Shown piece after piece: positions 1-4,807 of a stretch of 6,156 nt of DNA (positions are counted from its first letter, which is position 1; each line of letters begins with the position of its first letter). The notes below the pieces were generated by a model. The model worked only from the letters and a program-made list of their open reading frames with translations. It was not told where the DNA came from and ran no database searches. The position numbers were made by a program, and so were the translations under genes. The DNA comes from Butyrivibrio sp. (GTDB taxonomy: Bacteria > Bacillota_A > Clostridia > Lachnospirales > Lachnospiraceae), in assembly GCF_024699075.1 (NCBI RefSeq), contig NZ_JAILQF010000124.1, positions 1 through 6,156 of the forward strand. The letters run 5' to 3'.

Positions 1-16
1 AATATCCTGTTCTCAT
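1..16 (-). CDS. 5' end of an unknown minus-strand gene, cut by the window edge
   Basis: Only five codons (MRTGY) and one base are visible, so no function can be given. The start is supported by a strong ribosome binding site, AAGGAGG on the minus strand (26-32), nine bases before the ATG at 16-14. The frame is also open upstream to an ATG at 70, but that codon has no ribosome binding site, so 16 is preferred. The gene follows the 93-aa gene at 84-365 on the same strand, 67 bases after its stop codon, and could be the next gene of the same operon. Confidence 0.5.
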
Positions 17-21
17 AATCA

Positions 22-39
22 GCCCCCTCCTTAAGGGGC
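22..39 (-). promoter_or_regulatory. Hairpin presenting the ribosome binding site of the leftmost gene
   Basis: On the minus strand the arms GCCCC and GGGGC enclose TTAAGGAG, so the Shine-Dalgarno core lies in the loop. An alternative pairing, CCCCT with AGGGG, would bury part of it. Two competing folds over a ribosome binding site could tune translation, but this is inferred from base pairing only. Confidence 0.35.
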
Positions 40-83
40 GTTGCGGATTCCCGCTTGAAGCACCCCTCATAAGGGTAAATTGA

Positions 84-365
84 TCAGACTACTGCTGGTA
101 ACATCATTTCTATAACAGTAAAGCTGTCCGGGAGCTTATCGCTGTACTCATCGACAGCTGCTTTCTGACCTCTGTCATATGCTGCTCCTCCGTCGAGTCT
201 GTTATAGCGGTACCACTTATCATAGATTCCAACACAGCGGTCTCTAAACCCTGCATTGAAGTCTTTATCAAGATGGTCTTTGTACTCCTGCTCAGTCAGG
301 ACATTACCTCTTACCGGGTTGATGTATCGTTTTTCTTTTCCGATATAAAATTCAATCCATTTCAT
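84..365 (-). CDS. Hypothetical protein, 93 aa
   Basis: I do not recognise a family. The protein is soluble in character, rich in Lys, Asp, Tyr and Arg, with no membrane segment or signal peptide. It starts MKWIEFYIGKEKRYINP and ends LPAVV. The start at 365 is chosen because GGAGG lies seven bases upstream. A longer reading from a GTG at 398 would add MSNWTRNGGTK, but those codons come from the 18-bp palindrome and the ribosome binding site, so it is rejected. The gene follows the metallophosphoesterase gene on the same strand, with the palindrome at 382-399 in between, and is probably co-transcribed with it. Its last 15 coding bases and stop region closely resemble the end of that gene (LPAVV-stop versus FPTAV-stop). 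A small accessory or regulatory protein is possible, but nothing visible supports a role. Confidence 0.7.
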   Translation of the reverse strand: MKWIEFYIGKEKRYINPVRGNVLTEQEYKDHLDKDFNAGFRDRCVGIYDKWYRYNRLDGGAAYDRGQKAAVDEYSDKLPDSFTVIEMMLPAVV

Positions 366-381
366 TTTCGTTCCTCCGTTT

Positions 382-399
382 CGTGTCCAATTGGACACG
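382..399. repeat. 18-bp perfect palindrome, copy 1
   Basis: CGTGTCCAATTGGACACG lies 16 bases before the ATG of the 93-aa gene and 7 bases after the stop codon of the metallophosphoesterase gene. On the plus strand it is followed by TTTCT, as in the other three copies. Any transcript through it can fold into a 7-bp hairpin with an AATT loop just ahead of the ribosome binding site. Role unknown: operator, RNA element or DNA site. Confidence 0.9.
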
Positions 400-406
400 T
401 TTCTGA

Positions 407-1387
407 TCAGACTGCTGTTGGAAATCTGTAACCAATAGCCGTAAGATAATCATCCCTTAGTTCATCCAGATAGCCATTTCCAAGAGCTTCCTCAAAGGTA
501 CCCTCTTTAATAGCGTAGCTAAACGTATGTGGATCATATTCTTTTACATCGTTCCAGAATTTTTCATCAGCTTCTTCAGGGGAGAGATTATCTTCCTCCT
601 GATACTGTTTTATTTCGCGGTTCATCGCACACCAGTCCCAGCATTCGCTTTCGACTTTTGAGCCTCTGCGTGTGAAACAGTAATAGACTTTCTTTTCCTT
701 ATCTATGTAGACGTTCTTTCCGTACTCATCCATGTAATCACCAAGAATGTCCATTACGGATTTTCCAGAAGCATCTTCTTCAACAAGGTTTACACTTCCA
801 CCTACGACATCTCCGAAGATCTCCTTATAGAATGAATAGTCGACATTATCCACATAATCATTCAGGAGTTTTTTTGCAATTGCCTGCGCTGCGGTTACGG
901 GCTTATAGTCGTTTACATCAACACCCACGTTATAGCAGTTGGGAATCTTTTCCATCATCCTTCCGCTTCCCATGTTTGTTCTGTGTACATGACCATAAAA
1001 ATGCCAGTGTCCTTTAAAGAATCCATCCCATTCAGCTATCGGGAAATGACTTAAGGTTATCCTTGTACCAAGAGTCCTCACATAGCCAGTGTCAAATATC
1101 TTGACAAACTGCTTTTTGAAACTCTTATGTTCAAGCCATTTTCTGTCGTGATTTCCTGCTATAAGGATCTTCTTACATTTGATTGCTGAAAGTTCCTTTG
1201 CGGGATTGTATTCTGCGCAGGATACGTCGCCGAGGATATAAAGTACGTCATCTGGCTGACAGGCCTCATTGATGTTCTCTACGAGAGTCTTGTTCATCTG
1301 TTCCAGGTCTTTGAATATCTCTCCTCTTTTTTCTCTTTCGAAGATTGACTGGCAGCCAAAATGAAGGTCTGCTGTGTAGTAGTTCAT
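407..1387 (-). CDS. Calcineurin-like metallophosphoesterase with C-terminal extension, 326 aa
   Basis: The N-terminal half (about residues 1-165) carries the full metallophosphatase signature: D7 and H9 in ADLHFG, D54 in LGDVS, N79 and H80 in IAGNHD, H114 in LSHFP, and H133/H135 in YGHVH. These residues bind two metal ions in this superfamily and hydrolyse phosphodiesters or phosphomonoesters; the substrate here is unknown. The NVGVDVNDYKPVT stretch ending the domain is typical of the small cytosolic phosphohydrolase group (COG4186-like). Residues 166-326 form an acidic, Tyr-rich extension that I do not recognise and that single-domain members lack. No signal peptide or membrane segment is seen. 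The start at 1387 has AAGGAG five to six bases upstream; a GTG at 1417 would only translate the palindrome. The gene lies downstream of a terminator (1452-1492) and upstream of the 93-aa gene. Nucleotide turnover, RNA processing or phage defence are all possible on a plasmid, and none is shown. Confidence 0.88.
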   Translation of the reverse strand: MNYYTADLHFGCQSIFEREKRGEIFKDLEQMNKTLVENINEACQPDDVLYILGDVSCAEYNPAKELSAIKCKKILIAGNHDRKWLEHKSFKKQFVKIFDTGYVRTLGTRITLSHFPIAEWDGFFKGHWHFYGHVHRTNMGSGRMMEKIPNCYNVGVDVNDYKPVTAAQAIAKKLLNDYVDNVDYSFYKEIFGDVVGGSVNLVEEDASGKSVMDILGDYMDEYGKNVYIDKEKKVYYCFTRRGSKVESECWDWCAMNREIKQYQEEDNLSPEEADEKFWNDVKEYDPHTFSYAIKEGTFEEALGNGYLDELRDDYLTAIGYRFPTAV

Positions 1388-1400
1388 AATTTCTCCTTTC

Positions 1401-1418
1401 CGTGTCCAATTGGACACG
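1401..1418. repeat. 18-bp perfect palindrome, copy 2
   Basis: Identical to the other copies (CGTGTCCAATTGGACACG then TTTCT on the plus strand). It lies 13 bases before the ATG of the metallophosphoesterase gene, the closest spacing of the four; in the mRNA the hairpin would end only a few bases before the AAGGAG site. It stands 33 bases from the T-tract of the terminator at 1452-1492. Confidence 0.9.
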
Positions 1419-1451
1419 TTTCTAATATCTTTTTTTGAATTTTCTATATAT

Positions 1452-1492
1452 AAAAAACCGCCAGCGTTTCCTAAAATAGGAAAAGCCAGCGG
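1452..1492 (-). terminator. Intrinsic terminator, minus strand
   Basis: On the minus strand CCGCTGGC pairs with GCTGGCGG (8 bp including two G-U wobbles). After one U-C mismatch, TTTCCTA pairs with TAGGAAA around a TTT loop, and six T residues follow. On the plus strand the two wobbles become C-A mismatches and no T run follows, so the signal is directional. It would end transcripts coming from rep and the two small genes, or from the promoter candidate at 1531-1560, and so separates them from the metallophosphoesterase gene unless there is read-through. Confidence 0.82.
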
Positions 1493-1530
1493 CTGTTATC
1501 TTTATATTGAATGTGACATTTAACAAGTAT

Positions 1531-1560
1531 ATTATACAGGATAATATGAATAAAAATCAA
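1531..1560 (-). promoter_or_regulatory. Candidate promoter, minus strand, just upstream of the terminator
   Basis: TTGATT (1555-1560), an 18-base spacer and a perfect TATAAT (1531-1536) read leftwards. Transcription would begin near 1524 and meet the terminator about 30 bases later, giving an RNA of roughly 70 nt or, on read-through, a leader for the metallophosphoesterase gene. The region is very AT-rich, so a chance match is possible. Confidence 0.45.
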
Positions 1561-1568
1561 GGTTTATT

Positions 1569-1763
1569 TTATGCGGCACTACTGTCCTGCTCGACGGTGC
1601 ATTTAAGTTCTTTTCTTATCGTCCTAATAAGATTAGCCATATCCTGTGCATCAGTCTTCTTATAATGAGCTGCATCTTTGACATTCTGCGTTGTTTCAAT
1701 TTCGTTCTTGAAGACGCTTACCTTTACTACATACCCTTTGTTTGTTTTGATCACGTATTCCAT
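1569..1763 (-). CDS. Hypothetical small protein, 64 aa
   Basis: No family recognised. The sequence begins MEYVIKTNKGYVVKV, a short beta-rich stretch, followed by a helical charged part and a QDSSAA tail. It is soluble in character. The start at 1763 is preferred because AAGGTGG lies about five bases upstream. An ATG at 1781 (adding MDKVGQ) is in frame but has only a poor ribosome binding site and overlaps the end of the preceding gene. That gene's stop codon lies inside the ribosome binding site region, which points to translational coupling with the 43-aa membrane protein. The gene ends 76 bases before the terminator at 1452-1492 and is probably the last gene of a rep-led transcript. Confidence 0.65.
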   Translation of the reverse strand: MEYVIKTNKGYVVKVSVFKNEIETTQNVKDAAHYKKTDAQDMANLIRTIRKELKCTVEQDSSAA

Positions 1764-1773
1764 CTGTCCCACC

Positions 1774-1905
1774 TTATCCATAATAATCTCTGTCCAGTTC
1801 CTTTTCTTCCATTTTTCTCGATATAAGAAATGCTACAAATCCTATTACGATTCCTGTTGCGGCCATGATAATTCCTCTATATAGCTTATCACTTTCTTTC
1901 TTCAT
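1774..1905 (-). CDS. Small single-pass membrane protein, 43 aa
   Basis: The ORF begins MKKESDKLYRGIIM, has one hydrophobic helix at about residues 11-28 (GIIMAATGIVIGFVAFLI), and ends with a charged tail (SRKMEEKELDRDYYG). AAAGGA lies eight bases before the ATG, a good ribosome binding site. The stop overlaps the alternative ATG (1781) of the next gene and lies ten bases before its preferred start, so the two are probably co-translated. Positive residues precede the helix. I do not recognise the protein. Its location directly after rep suggests a plasmid maintenance or accessory role, and a small toxin cannot be excluded. Confidence 0.65.
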   Translation of the reverse strand: MKKESDKLYRGIIMAATGIVIGFVAFLISRKMEEKELDRDYYG

Positions 1906-1926
1906 TTAACATTTCCTTTCCAATTT

Positions 1927-1944
1927 CGTGTCCAATTGGACACG
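1927..1944. repeat. 18-bp perfect palindrome, copy 3
   Basis: Identical core with TTTCT after it on the plus strand. It stands nine bases after the rep stop codon and 21 bases before the ATG of the 43-aa membrane protein gene, so it fills most of the 48-bp gap between those genes. Confidence 0.9.
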
Positions 1945-1953
1945 TTTCTATAT

Positions 1954-3165
1954 TTAGTTATCCAGTAACCATTCTTCATCGTAATTAAAATCTGAGTGCA
2001 TCATATAATCATATTGCGCATTACCTCGTATAGGCTTTTTGTCAGCTGTTACATCATAATTTCTTTTTATTGCTGATATCATCCAGCCGGTAATATTATT
2101 TATATTTTTTCTGCTGGGAAGTCCCCAGGCTTTTTTAACCTTTTCAAAATCGTAATCTGCAGCTTCTGCTATCTTCCTGCTCTCAGGTTCGGAAAGCCCT
2201 GTAAGGTCTGATATATCTTTTGTGATATCTTTAAACCCATCTTCTTTGGTTATTGCCTCTTCGCTTTCCTTGGCTGCAGGTTTCTTGGTATCCTTGGTAT
2301 TTATATAGAATTCAATCGTTGATACCTTCCCTCCAAGGCCCGACTTTCTTTCGATAAAGTCAACATGAATTCCTGTCTTTTCATTTATCTCTGATATGGC
2401 TTTTACAAGGGCATTTTGCTTGAAGGATGCATACGTCTTGTATTTTTTATTACCGCTCTGTCTTGATAGTACTTCTATTTCATTATAGTTTATATCACCG
2501 CCTAATAGAATCTTTCTTATCTCCACACTTTCCTTCTGGTCTATGATCCCGAGGATGAGTTTTAGTTCTGTGATGTTTACATCCCATTGTATGATATTCT
2601 GATCAATAACCCCGTTGCGTGTATTTATATATTTCCCTTTATTTAGCTTCTCTTTAAATATCTCATAAAGTCTGAAGCTGTAATGGCTGTTTAAAGAAAG
2701 CTGTTCTCGGCAGTTAAGTAGTGTAAAATCCTTTGTCAGGTTTATCACGTAATCCTTGATGTTGTTGTTAAAGTAAATGGTAAGCTTGCCTTTTCTGAAG
2801 GCCGCATCAGTTATCACTGTACTTATGATGAACTCTTTCTTAGCTTTATCCTCATAGATTATCCTCCAGTCAAGAAGCGAACCACTGTTTTTATGTCCGT
2901 TTTCTATCTGGTCACGGATATTCGTATAAAGTGAACTCCCGGTATTCCCAAGAAGGCTCCTCAGCTGCCCCGTACCTATGACCGCATATGTCATATTTAC
3001 TGCCTCATCATAACGGGCATTCATTATGGCGATAGTGAACAGCTTAAGACCCATTAGTGAAACATTACCTTTTGAATTTATCAAAGTATTGGATTTTTTA
3101 TAGACAGATACGTTATTTGTAAACAGCTCCATCTGTTCACAACGTTCTTTACATGCATTACCCAT
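1954..3165 (-). CDS. rep: Plasmid replication initiator, Rep_3 (RepB/RepA winged-helix) family, 403 aa
   Basis: Proteins of this family bind iterons at the plasmid origin through two winged-helix domains and recruit the host replication machinery. Family-like stretches are NTLINSKGNVSLMGLKLFTIAI (about residues 26-47, start of the first winged helix), HYSFRLYEIFKEK (161-173), WDVNITELKLILGI (194-207), and YASFKQNALVKAISEINEKTG (245-265), the hallmark of the second winged helix. After a charged linker (290-310) a C-terminal helical part ends in NNITGWMISAIKRNY (356-370), resembling the tail of initiators from low-GC Gram-positive plasmids. The start at 3165 has a GGGG-type site about eight bases upstream. 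M12 (MELFTNN) is an alternative with no visible ribosome binding site. The gene reads away from the iteron array at 3285-3472, the usual cis arrangement, and the length is normal to slightly long for the family. Confidence 0.92.
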   Translation of the reverse strand: MGNACKERCEQMELFTNNVSVYKKSNTLINSKGNVSLMGLKLFTIAIMNARYDEAVNMTYAVIGTGQLRSLLGNTGSSLYTNIRDQIENGHKNSGSLLDWRIIYEDKAKKEFIISTVITDAAFRKGKLTIYFNNNIKDYVINLTKDFTLLNCREQLSLNSHYSFRLYEIFKEKLNKGKYINTRNGVIDQNIIQWDVNITELKLILGIIDQKESVEIRKILLGGDINYNEIEVLSRQSGNKKYKTYASFKQNALVKAISEINEKTGIHVDFIERKSGLGGKVSTIEFYINTKDTKKPAAKESEEAITKEDGFKDITKDISDLTGLSEPESRKIAEAADYDFEKVKKAWGLPSRKNINNITGWMISAIKRNYDVTADKKPIRGNAQYDYMMHSDFNYDEEWLLDN

Positions 3166-3189
3166 AGAACATACCCCATACCTTACAAG

Positions 3190-3270
3190 TGGAATATTAT
3201 ATTTTTAGCGTTAGGTGTATTATACAACATGGTAACTTATTTGTGTGTTAAAAAAATATTAAATATTCCA
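3190..3270. promoter_or_regulatory. rep promoter candidate framed by a 9-bp inverted repeat
   Basis: On the minus strand a perfect TATAAT lies at 3219-3224 and another at 3196-3201; neither has a good -35 box at 17 bases (CACACA for the first). TGGAATATT at 3190-3198 is mirrored exactly by AATATTCCA at 3262-3270, placing the first -10 near the centre. Such symmetry could be an operator for rep autoregulation, but the sequence is AT-rich and does not resemble the iterons. Confidence 0.4.
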
Positions 3271-3284
3271 GAAAACAAGCATAT

Positions 3285-3472
3285 CTCCTAATTTAGTATA
3301 TGTTTATTTAAAATCTCCTTAAAGAGTATATCTTTTCTCCTAAAAAAGTAGATATTACTCCTAATTTAGTATATCTTCATACCGTACTATTTCTCCTAAA
3401 ATAGTAGATGTCTCTCCTAATTTAGTAGATGTTTCTCCTAAAAAAGTAGATGTTACTCCTAATTTAGTATAT
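3285..3472 (+). repeat. Iteron array, eight direct repeats
   Basis: A 17-bp unit with consensus CTCCTAAWWWAGTAKAT begins at 3285, 3315, 3337, 3358, 3393, 3414, 3435 and 3456. Steps between neighbours are mostly 21-22 bp (about two helical turns), with wider gaps of 30 and 35 bp after units 1 and 4. Unit 2 is the most degenerate. Units come in an ATTTAG form and an AAAAAG/AAATAG form that largely alternate. The pair at 3337-3374 recurs almost exactly at 3435-3472. The same orientation, helical phasing and position next to a Rep_3 gene identify these as initiator binding sites, which in related plasmids also set copy number and incompatibility. Confidence 0.93.
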
Positions 3473-3534
3473 CTTTTCGCCGCTATTGCGCATGGTTGAG
3501 CGATTTTTAACCCCCTTAAAATAAAATAAAATAA

Positions 3535-3571
3535 GTGTTGTTGTTTATTATTTAAAATAAAACAACAACAC
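3535..3571 (-). terminator. Long hairpin beside the origin; possible terminator or origin structure
   Basis: GTGTTGTTGTTT (3535-3546) and AAACAACAACAC (3560-3571) are perfect 12-bp arms around a 13-base AT-rich centre that can pair further with a one-base bulge. On the minus strand it is followed by TTATTTTATTTTATTTT, so it may end the transcript of the membrane protein gene at 3682-4152 before it enters the iterons. It could equally be a structural part of the origin. The tail is not an uninterrupted T run, so the terminator call is tentative. Confidence 0.5.
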
Positions 3572-3681
3572 CTTACCAAAGAAACTGTATTTTAAAAATA
3601 TCCGTTTTGAGTGATTTGACAACCCAATCGGCTTTGAGAAATTACACATGCATAAAGATATACTTTTTTGGGAGAAATCGT

Positions 3682-4152
3682 TTACCTGGAATATAGATTC
3701 AAGAACTCATATGTATTTTGTTCGATACCATCCATGACAGCTTCAGCTTCGTGAAGTACAAGATCTTCATTTCCGTCCACGGCTGCCATAATTATATTGT
3801 TTGCTTCCTTATAGGCGCTGGTCCACTCCATTGATTTATGGACTTCCTGTTTAAATTCATAATTTGCTTTTGCAAGCTCGTAGCCTGTAGTTTTTGCACC
3901 GATACCAAGAGCTGATATAAACACATAGACCATACCTATAAATGCCATGGCTAATACAATTCCGGATAAATAAGATGATCTTTGCCCAACAACAAAACCA
4001 CCAGAAATCCTGATATCACCATGAGTGACGTCAAAAAGACTTCTGGATGCTGAAAAGATTATATAAGAGCCAGCAACTGCTATAAAAACGTTATAGATAC
4101 TCTGACTCATAAAATTCTGTATCTGATCACCAAGAGAAATAAGTGTAAACAT
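3682..4152 (-). CDS. Membrane protein of unknown function, two predicted helices, 156 aa
   Basis: I do not recognise the family. Hydrophobic segments lie at about residues 19-35 (starting IYNVFIAVAGSYII) and 62-84 (LSGIVLAMAFIGMVYVF), separated by a polar loop of about 25 residues containing GDIRISGGF. Residues 90-156 form an acidic, largely helical cytosolic or external tail. There is no cleavable signal peptide pattern. The start at 4152 is supported by AAGGAG seven bases upstream. A longer reading from 4254 would run through the promoter and is rejected. The gene faces the origin and is divergent from the 4267-4763 pair, with which it shares a symmetric promoter region. Size and two-helix layout are compatible with small conjugation or pilus-type membrane subunits, but no diagnostic motif supports that. 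Confidence 0.75.
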   Translation of the reverse strand: MFTLISLGDQIQNFMSQSIYNVFIAVAGSYIIFSASRSLFDVTHGDIRISGGFVVGQRSSYLSGIVLAMAFIGMVYVFISALGIGAKTTGYELAKANYEFKQEVHKSMEWTSAYKEANNIIMAAVDGNEDLVLHEAEAVMDGIEQNTYEFLNLYSR

Positions 4153-4179
4153 TATGTTTCTCCTTTCTCCCTCATGCGT

Positions 4180-4189
4180 ATTATACCAT
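4180..4189 (-). promoter_or_regulatory. Extended -10 promoter for the 156-aa membrane protein gene
   Basis: On the minus strand ATGGTATAAT gives a perfect TATAAT (4180-4185) preceded by TGG, an extended -10 element. The hexamer at the -35 distance (TGGCAA, 4203-4208, 17-base spacer) is weak, as is common with an extended -10. Transcription would begin near 4173, about 20 bases before the ATG. Confidence 0.65.
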
Positions 4190-4227
4190 ATTTTGGTACA
4201 TTTTGCCACTGTGAACAATTGAACGTT

Positions 4228-4239
4228 TATGGTATAATA
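4228..4239 (+). promoter_or_regulatory. Extended -10 promoter for the plus-strand gene pair
   Basis: TATGGTATAATA contains TATAAT (4233-4238) with an upstream TGG. The -35 region at 17 bases is poor (TGTGAA, 4210-4215). Transcription would begin near 4245, leaving a leader of about 22 bases before the ATG at 4267. The 12 bases are the exact inverted copy of 4179-4190, which holds the opposing promoter. Confidence 0.65.
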
Positions 4240-4266
4240 TATACCTAGAAACATTTGGAGGTGAGT

Positions 4267-4605
4267 ATGTTAACTATCAAAGAACTTATGCCGGGGCTGA
4301 AGCATTACAGACAGGAGCCCATCGGAAAGATCCTGTCAAGAAATGGTAAGACAGTAAATGAGTATAAAGGATTCGAGTATTATGAAACTCCACAGGGGTT
4401 GATGAGGATGGACGTGTGGCATTCCGAAATGATAAAAGCCATACGGAACGAAGGTAAAGGCAGTCTTTTGGAGGCAATTATAAATCATTGCAGACTTAAT
4501 TGCGCCTGGTTAAAAGAAGATGAGTTAGAAGAGTATGCGTGTCATTGTCTTGCAAGAGAAAGTTACAAGGCTTGGAGCGATTTTGTAATAGGAGAGCAGC
4601 AGTGA
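4267..4605 (+). CDS. Hypothetical protein, 112 aa
   Basis: No family recognised. It is a soluble, slightly basic protein beginning MLTIKELMPGLKHYRQEP. A Cys/His cluster sits in the C-terminal half: H74, C75 and C79 in NHCRLNC, and C92, H93 and C94 in YACHC. This could bind a metal, but the spacing fits no motif I know, and ordinary cysteines are possible. The start at 4267 follows GGAGG with a five-base spacer; the TTG at 4255 is part of that ribosome binding site region. It is the first gene of a plus-strand pair and overlaps the next gene in the sequence GTGA. Confidence 0.75.
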   Translation: MLTIKELMPGLKHYRQEPIGKILSRNGKTVNEYKGFEYYETPQGLMRMDVWHSEMIKAIRNEGKGSLLEAIINHCRLNCAWLKEDELEEYACHCLARESYKAWSDFVIGEQQ

Positions 4606-4763
4606 AAATTGTTTATGTATTAGGTCTTTCACTGATACTTATATTTTTCAGATTAGTAGAAGCCAAGATAAGAAAACAAAAATTTGAGAATGTGACCGTA
4701 ATCAGCATGATATTATCATCACTGCTGGTATCGTTTATTTTTGTACAGATAATTACCGGATAG
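4602..4763 (+). CDS. Small membrane protein, two helices, 53 aa
   Basis: It begins at a GTG (4602-4604) that overlaps the TGA stop of the upstream gene (GTGA), a typical translational coupling. GGAG lies seven bases before it. Two hydrophobic stretches, about residues 3-17 (starting IVYVLGLSLILIFF) and 32-52 (VISMILSSLLVSFIFVQII), are joined by a short basic loop (EAKIRKQKFEN), which suggests both ends face outward. No family recognised. It may act with the 112-aa protein made just before it. Confidence 0.68.
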   Translation: MKIVYVLGLSLILIFFRLVEAKIRKQKFENVTVISMILSSLLVSFIFVQIITG

Positions 4764-4766
4764 TTT

Positions 4767-4784
4767 CGTGTCCAATTGGACACG
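4767..4784. repeat. 18-bp perfect palindrome, copy 4
   Basis: Same core and same TTTCT flank on the plus strand as the other copies. Here the genes on both sides read on the plus strand: it stands three bases after the stop of the 53-aa gene and 23 bases before the ATG at 4808. In this direction the hairpin is followed by TTTCTT and could act as a weak terminator, which copies 1-3 could not do for their minus-strand genes. Confidence 0.9.
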
Positions 4785-4807
4785 TTTCTTCAGAAAGGAT
4801 TTTGTAT

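Larger units (their letters stand above)
3166..3681. other. Plasmid origin of replication region (non-coding)
   Basis: This 516-base stretch has no convincing gene. From the rep side it holds the rep promoter candidate, an A/T-rich block (3249-3266), eight iterons (3285-3472), a short GC-rich patch (3478-3502), three tandem AAAAT units (3518-3532), a 12-bp stem hairpin (3535-3571) and about 110 bases of AT-rich sequence without clear features. Iterons plus an A+T-rich tract beside a Rep_3 gene is the standard layout of a theta-replicating, iteron-controlled origin. I could not identify a convincing DnaA box. A TTGACA at 3616-3621 on the plus strand lacks a good -10 partner. Confidence 0.85.

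Noticed and set aside
366..398. N-terminal MSNWTR extensions of the 93-aa and metallophosphoesterase genes
   Set aside because: The peptide is the palindrome read from an internal GTG and runs through the real ribosome binding site; the ATG codons downstream have proper spacing.
1505..1519. Possible five-codon leader peptide (MSHSI) before the terminator
   Set aside because: No ribosome binding site and no codon bias typical of attenuator leaders.
1507..1535. Plus-strand promoter-like TTGAAT-17-TATTAT
   Set aside because: It reads antisense into the small genes with no gene to serve, and the AT-rich composition makes such matches frequent.
1678..1884. Plus-strand 68-aa hydrophobic frame
   Set aside because: It is antisense to the two small minus-strand genes, which have better ribosome binding sites and coupling.
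3244..3252. DnaA box near the rep promoter
   Set aside because: Too many mismatches to the TTATNCACA consensus on either strand.
3285..3472. CRISPR array
   Set aside because: Units are 17 bp with very short, similar gaps; spacing follows the helix turn and fits iterons, not spacers.
3481..3506. CGCT...AGCG inverted repeat followed by ATTTTT as a terminator
   Set aside because: Only four pairs with a long loop; too weak.
3361..3579. Minus-strand reading frame with a repeated TKLGET-like peptide
   Set aside because: It is the translation of the iterons; the repeats and the region's origin character explain it, and it has no ribosome binding site.
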